Shown one piece after another: positions 60,142 to 64,000 of a stretch of DNA of 64,000 bases. Source of the stretch: Ochotona curzoniae (Eukaryota; Chordata; Mammalia; Lagomorpha; Ochotonidae); assembly GCF_017591425.1 (NCBI RefSeq), contig NW_024466004.1:37078501-37142500 (forward strand), read 5' to 3'. Position numbers and translations under genes: made by a program. How positions within the stretch are numbered: position 1 is the stretch's first letter; the number at the start of each line of letters is the position of its first letter. A model generated the notes under the pieces. It worked only from the letters and a program-made list of their open reading frames with translations. It was not told where the DNA came from and ran no database searches.

Positions 60142-60374
60142 TGAAGTCTTATTTCTGAGCTCAACATCAGCCAAATGATCATAAACAGTGATGTCAAAAA
60201 GCAGTCATATATCCTGTTCAGTTGCCATTTCTGATGGGTAAGAAAGGGCACCCTACTCAAAGTCTCCACTTAGATGAGGATTTCTGATAAAAAATGAAGA
60301 TAGAGGTGCAAACTTTCAATACAAAATAGCAAATAAGAATCATACTGAGATGAAATACTGGTAGAAAAGTGAAA

Positions 60375-60682
60375 CAACAGGACTGGTGTCATGGTGTGGC
60401 AAGCTGACCAGTAGGTACCAGATCAAATCTTGGCTCTTCCACTTCTAACCCAGCACCCTATTTATGGCCTGGGAAAGCAGTAGAGGATGCTCCATGTCCT
60501 TTGGCCCCTGGCTATACACGGGGACTCAGAGAAAGTTCCTAGTTTCTGACTTCGGATCAACACAGCTCTGGCCATTATGACCATCTGGGAGGTGAATAAG
60601 TAAATGAAAAATCTCTCTTTTCTGTTTCTCCTTCTCTGTCTCTAATTCTGTCTTTCCAATAAAAAATAAATAACTTTTAAAC
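60375..60682 (+). repeat. CSINE, diverged
   Basis: GGACTGGTGTCATGGTGTGG head, ATGGCCTGGGAAAGCAGTAG body, TGACTTCGGATCAACACAGC and tail CTGTCTTTCCAATAAAAAAT. Confidence 0.85.
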
Positions 60683-60684
60683 TG

Positions 60685-61165
60685 ATTCTAAGAATTTTAT
60701 ATATTTAAGGCAACTAAGTGTGATCAAAATAATTAACAGCAATTGAACTGAGCAACTGCATGAAAAGAAAATGAAACTTTGGAGTCCATTCCGGAAAAGG
60801 CATGTGTTACCAGGATCCTAAAAACATTTCCAAGAGAACATACCAACCATTGTGAGTATGGCATGACTGGCTGCTGACTCTCCTAGGTTCATGACTAGAT
60901 TAACAATGTTATGAGAGCCTCCAAAGGCTGAACAACTTCCCAGTAAATAAAAGTCTAACTTCAAGCAGAATACAATGCAAAGGAAAAACAAAACTTAATT
61001 TGTCATTTGTAAGCAGTTTTAAGATTAAAAACAAAATAAACTCTTAGAGCAAATGGAAAGCAGTTGTGTTGGGCACTCAAAAACAAGTCTTTAAGGGTCC
61101 TAAAGCAAGCACAGGCCTTATAATGTAATGGAAAACTCTATTCAAACACAAAGGAATCAAAGTGC
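60685..61165. other. Unassigned intronic sequence
   Basis: No feature recognised. Confidence 0.4.
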
Positions 61166-61169
61166 AATT

Positions 61170-61575
61170 GGTCCACAGTCTGAGATGTGATGTCAGTATC
61201 CTATGTGTACCAGTGCGTGTCATGGCTCCCTGCTGATGCACCTGAGAAAGCAGATAGGAGATGACTTTGGGGGCTAGCACCTATGTGATGACCTGGTAAG
61301 TTCTGGAGTCCTGGCTTTTTTTCTAGCCCAGCCTTGATCACCCACTGGCCATTTGAGGAGTGACTCACTAAATAGAAGATATTATTTATTATTTATTTAT
61401 TTATTTATTCCTTCCTTCCTCTCTCTTTCTCTCTTTCTCTTTCTCTCTCTCCTCCTCCCTTCTTCCTTCCCTCCCTCCCAAACTTTCTCTCTTACTCTCT
61501 TCTGTGACACTTTTCAGTAACTCTACAGGTCAGATCAATAAATCTTTTCTTAAAAATAAGAATCCTCAAAAAAAA
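61170..61575 (+). repeat. Old CSINE with expanded simple-sequence tail
   Basis: Body with CTCCCTGCTGATGCACCTGA and GAGTCCTGGCTTTTTTTC, then (TTTA)n at 61383-61410 and a long CT-rich run to about 61500, ending in an A-run near 61580. The pyrimidine tail has grown well beyond the family norm. Confidence 0.7.
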
Positions 61576-61589
61576 AAAAAAAGACAGTG

Positions 61590-62095
61590 AGCCCTCCACC
61601 ACCTGATCACTGGATAAAAAAACTGGTATGTACGTACACACAATGGAATATCACCCACAACAAAACAGATGCAATTGGAGACTATTATGCTTAGTGAAAT
61701 CAACCAGTCTTCAAAGTGCAAATATCACATTTTTCCCTGATTGTGCTAATGAATATACAGAATACAAAAAAGCAATATTTATGAGCAAGGTTATATTTTG
61801 AGATTTGACAATTTTTATGTCCCTTGTCTATACTCTCCAGGAATAGAGGTTTTTCTGCATATTACTTGCTGTGTTTTCTATTTAGTGGCGGGTTAAGCTT
61901 GTGATTACACAGTAAATTGAAGTTACGTCATTGCAAAAAATAAAAGGAAAAGTAAGAAAAGAAAGGAAGATAAAGAACATGAATGTAGGAGAGGCAGTGA
62001 GGAAGGAAGCATCATTATGCATCTAAAACTACACATATGAAATATATGAAATTTGTCGCACTTTATATAAAAGCAATAAAAATAATTATTTAATA
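61590..62095 (+). mobile_element. L1 3' end
   Basis: ACACAATGGAATATCACCC, GCTTAGTGAAATCAACCAG, GAGCAAGGTTATATTTTGAG and GCATCATTATGCATCTAAAA follow the plan of the copy at 31760-32350, ending in AAAAGCAATAAAAATAATT. Confidence 0.82.
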
Positions 62096-62229
62096 TCAGA
62101 TTATTATTTTTCAGAACGTTGGGAAAATAAAAATGATGTTCACCACTTCAAAAAGCTCAAATAGTAACAATTTATGTGGAGATATATTTGGCAAATGAAT
62201 AAATATGCACTTAACTGAGTGCCTGATTT

Positions 62230-62415
62230 TTTCCCAAACTCTGTGCGAGGCACACTCTCAATTATGATCTTATTTAGTTCTTACAACTAGGAATTATAAT
62301 CCTAATTATGTCAGTAAGGAATGGACTCCTAAAGTTTAGATAAAGAGCCCAAGGACACACAGCTAAAAAGTAAAAGAGCCTGATTTCTATTCTGGATCTC
62401 TGATGTCAAGCTGAA
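62230..62415 (-). repeat. MIR
   Basis: AAAGAGCCCAAGGACACACA, GCTAAAAAGTAAAAGAGCCTG is the reverse MIR core (..CAAGGTCACACAGCTAG..). AATAAATATGCACTT marks the reverse 3' end. Confidence 0.75.
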
Positions 62416-62419
62416 AAAA

Positions 62420-63890
62420 TTTTTAATAGGAAAATATTGATTCCCTTTTTAAAAATAGGTCACTGCTGCCAGCAAAATGAAGCATTGGGTAGAGAGTTGA
62501 TTCCAACGCTTCTAGAGAGAACATCAGGATCTACCTTGAGACTTTTGGAACCAATCACCAAAATGGAAACAGTTTAATGGCCTCACAGTCATGCCCAAGC
62601 AAACGGGAAAACCAGCTTTCAGCTTGACTCATGCATTAAATTGTTGTTTCAGGAGAGGTCTAAAAGGAAAAGGAGTAATGTCAATTGTGGTTTAACCAAG
62701 TGACTAAGTTGTGAGCATTTCCAAAAAAAATATTTTTCTTGAGTGCAGTTTTACTAGCTTTGGAGACAATGACTCAGGCATCTCTTTGTTGCTCTGCTCT
62801 CTAATTAGCAAGTCCTGAAAGCATCACTTTCAGAAAGAGGAAAAGTAGCCTTGCTTTGCTCAAACCTCACTTGCATTGCTCCTGTACATGAACTTCTAAA
62901 ATCACAATGAAGCCATTACAGGGAACTGATGAAAGGCGAGAGCACCCCGCCTGTTACAGACAGCTTCCCTAGAAGCACCATCGGCCCTCTGACACCACCT
63001 TTCAAAGCTTTCCAAAGTCTTCAGACACACATTGAATCAAACACCTACTTACTCCGCGACCCCCTGGAGGACCAGTCAAGTGCTAGTGGGTTGTAAGATA
63101 CACAGTTTTATCACCATGTTCCTGAGGTGAAGAGAGCCAGAACACCAGAGGAAGAAGGTCAATTTGGAAAAATAGGCCAATGTGAGGGTTGGGCTGTGCA
63201 ATTTCTTTTTCATTCTGAAAATATTATTTTAAAAAAAAAAGAGAGAGAGAAAGAACACTATTTATGGGCTCTGGGAAGAAACTGCCTCAACGCCTTTCTT
63301 CACAGGAGCTGTAAAGCCCCTCCTACTCTCAGCGCTGCTCCGTGACTCCCAGCACGGAAGGGCACGGCCGAGATTGGAGCTGAGTGCGGCTGAGCTGGAG
63401 CAGTCGGGCTGCACTGGGTCTGATAGTCCCAAGAGAGATGGACTGCAAGGTCGGTCAGGTTTCATCATCATGGAGGCGTTGTCGACAGAAGAAAATTCCT
63501 GATTACGGAGGAATGTGACAAGGTTTGTTTTACACGGTTATCAAAAACTGTGAATGTTGTAAGAGACTGAGCTCTGAATATGTTACACCCTAGAAGAGTG
63601 TAGGGTGATTCCACAGATCTTGAATTAGCAAGCATTTTTGAGTAACCTCTGTTTGGAGCAATAAATTAGGTGCTGTGAGGAAATACAGAAACAAGATGAG
63701 CCAACAGAACGCCCACAGGCCATGTCACTCCAGCAGAGGTTTGCTTTTTTTGGCTTGTGAGTGTTTTTTAGAAAAATATTTAATTGCAAAAGTGGAAATC
63801 TGACAACATGGGAGAGGTTCACATTTCAGCATGATGACAGCAGATTCTCAGCAAATCTGATAGTGGAAAACCATTGACACTTTTTTCATA
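62420..63890. other. Repeat-poor intronic sequence with a CpG-rich patch
   Basis: No young repeat until 63893. About a dozen CpGs cluster at 63270-63540, far above the surrounding density, in GC-richer sequence. A reverse open frame (63262-63471) spans it without a recognisable domain. Around 62780-62830 there is CTAATTAGC and a mixed-composition stretch that could be regulatory. Confidence 0.45.
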
Positions 63891-63892
63891 TT

Positions 63893-64000
63893 TTTACTAT
63901 TTCATTATTTTAAGATTTACTTATGGAAAGGGCAAAGTGACAGAGAAAGAGAGACAGAGAAACACATAGAGAAGCGGATCTCCCATTTGCTGGTTCATTC
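63893..64000 (-). repeat. CSINE, cut by the window edge
   Basis: TTTAAGATTTACTTATGGAA, GAGAAAGAGAGACAGAG and TGCTGGTTCATTC are the reverse 3' third of a CSINE. Confidence 0.75.

Larger units (their letters stand above)
18034..64000 (-). other. ROBO2: ROBO2 intron upstream of the exon (partial, at least 46 kb)
   Basis: No further ROBO2 coding sequence was recognised on the minus strand between the acceptor and the window end. I looked by eye for the Ig4-encoding exons expected next upstream and did not find them. The intron is AT-rich and holds most of the repeats listed here. A short exon without a long open frame could still be missed. Confidence 0.75.

Overview
This is vertebrate nuclear DNA, almost certainly from a lagomorph and most probably a pika (Ochotona). 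The main evidence is about two dozen copies, on both strands, of a tRNA-derived SINE of the lagomorph C-repeat (CSINE) type, with lagomorph-style L1 3' ends, old mammalian L2/MIR/MaLR fragments, AT-rich single-copy sequence and one spliced exon. Pika rather than rabbit rests on my memory of the SINE consensus (head reading GGGCCCGGCG.., CCTCGCCTTGCACGC) and is an inference. Nothing bacterial or viral-genomic is present. The many short open frames are chance frames or lie inside repeats.

The only supported protein-coding feature is one 206-bp exon on the minus strand (17828-18033). It encodes most of the fifth immunoglobulin domain of the axon-guidance receptor ROBO2, with a good acceptor and donor. 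The rest of the window is therefore ROBO2 intron: at least 17.8 kb downstream of the exon (1-17827) and at least 46 kb upstream (18034-64000). I found no second ROBO2 exon, but short exons in diverged sequence could be missed by eye.

Layout: 1-4 kb is repeat-poor with a homeodomain-motif-rich block near 1.45-1.9 kb. 4-9.3 kb holds SINEs, an L2, an antisense L1 3' end and an ERV1-like LTR. 9.2-13.5 kb is mostly unique, with a second enhancer-like block at 12.4-12.66 kb. 13.5-16.6 kb is SINE and L1. 16.6-17.2 kb is a related LTR. Then come the exon and an L1 broken by a three-deep SINE nest (19.4-21.45 kb). 22.2-23.35 kb and 43.7-46.4 kb carry two copies of an unclassified retroposon-like element with a degenerate ~57-bp tandem array. 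31-32.35 kb has two L1 pieces head to head. 34.7-35.1 kb is a long purine tract. 39.1-40.04 kb and 51.24-52.17 kb are an inverted repeat pair whose ~697-bp core differs at only about four places. 55.2-58 kb holds a decayed ERV envelope-like remnant followed by a MaLR LTR. 62-63.9 kb is repeat-poor and includes a small CpG-rich patch at 63.27-63.54 kb.

I found no convincing new gene system. The best leads are the inverted repeat with signs of recent sequence exchange, the VNTR-bearing retroposon, and the two candidate regulatory blocks in the ROBO2 intron.
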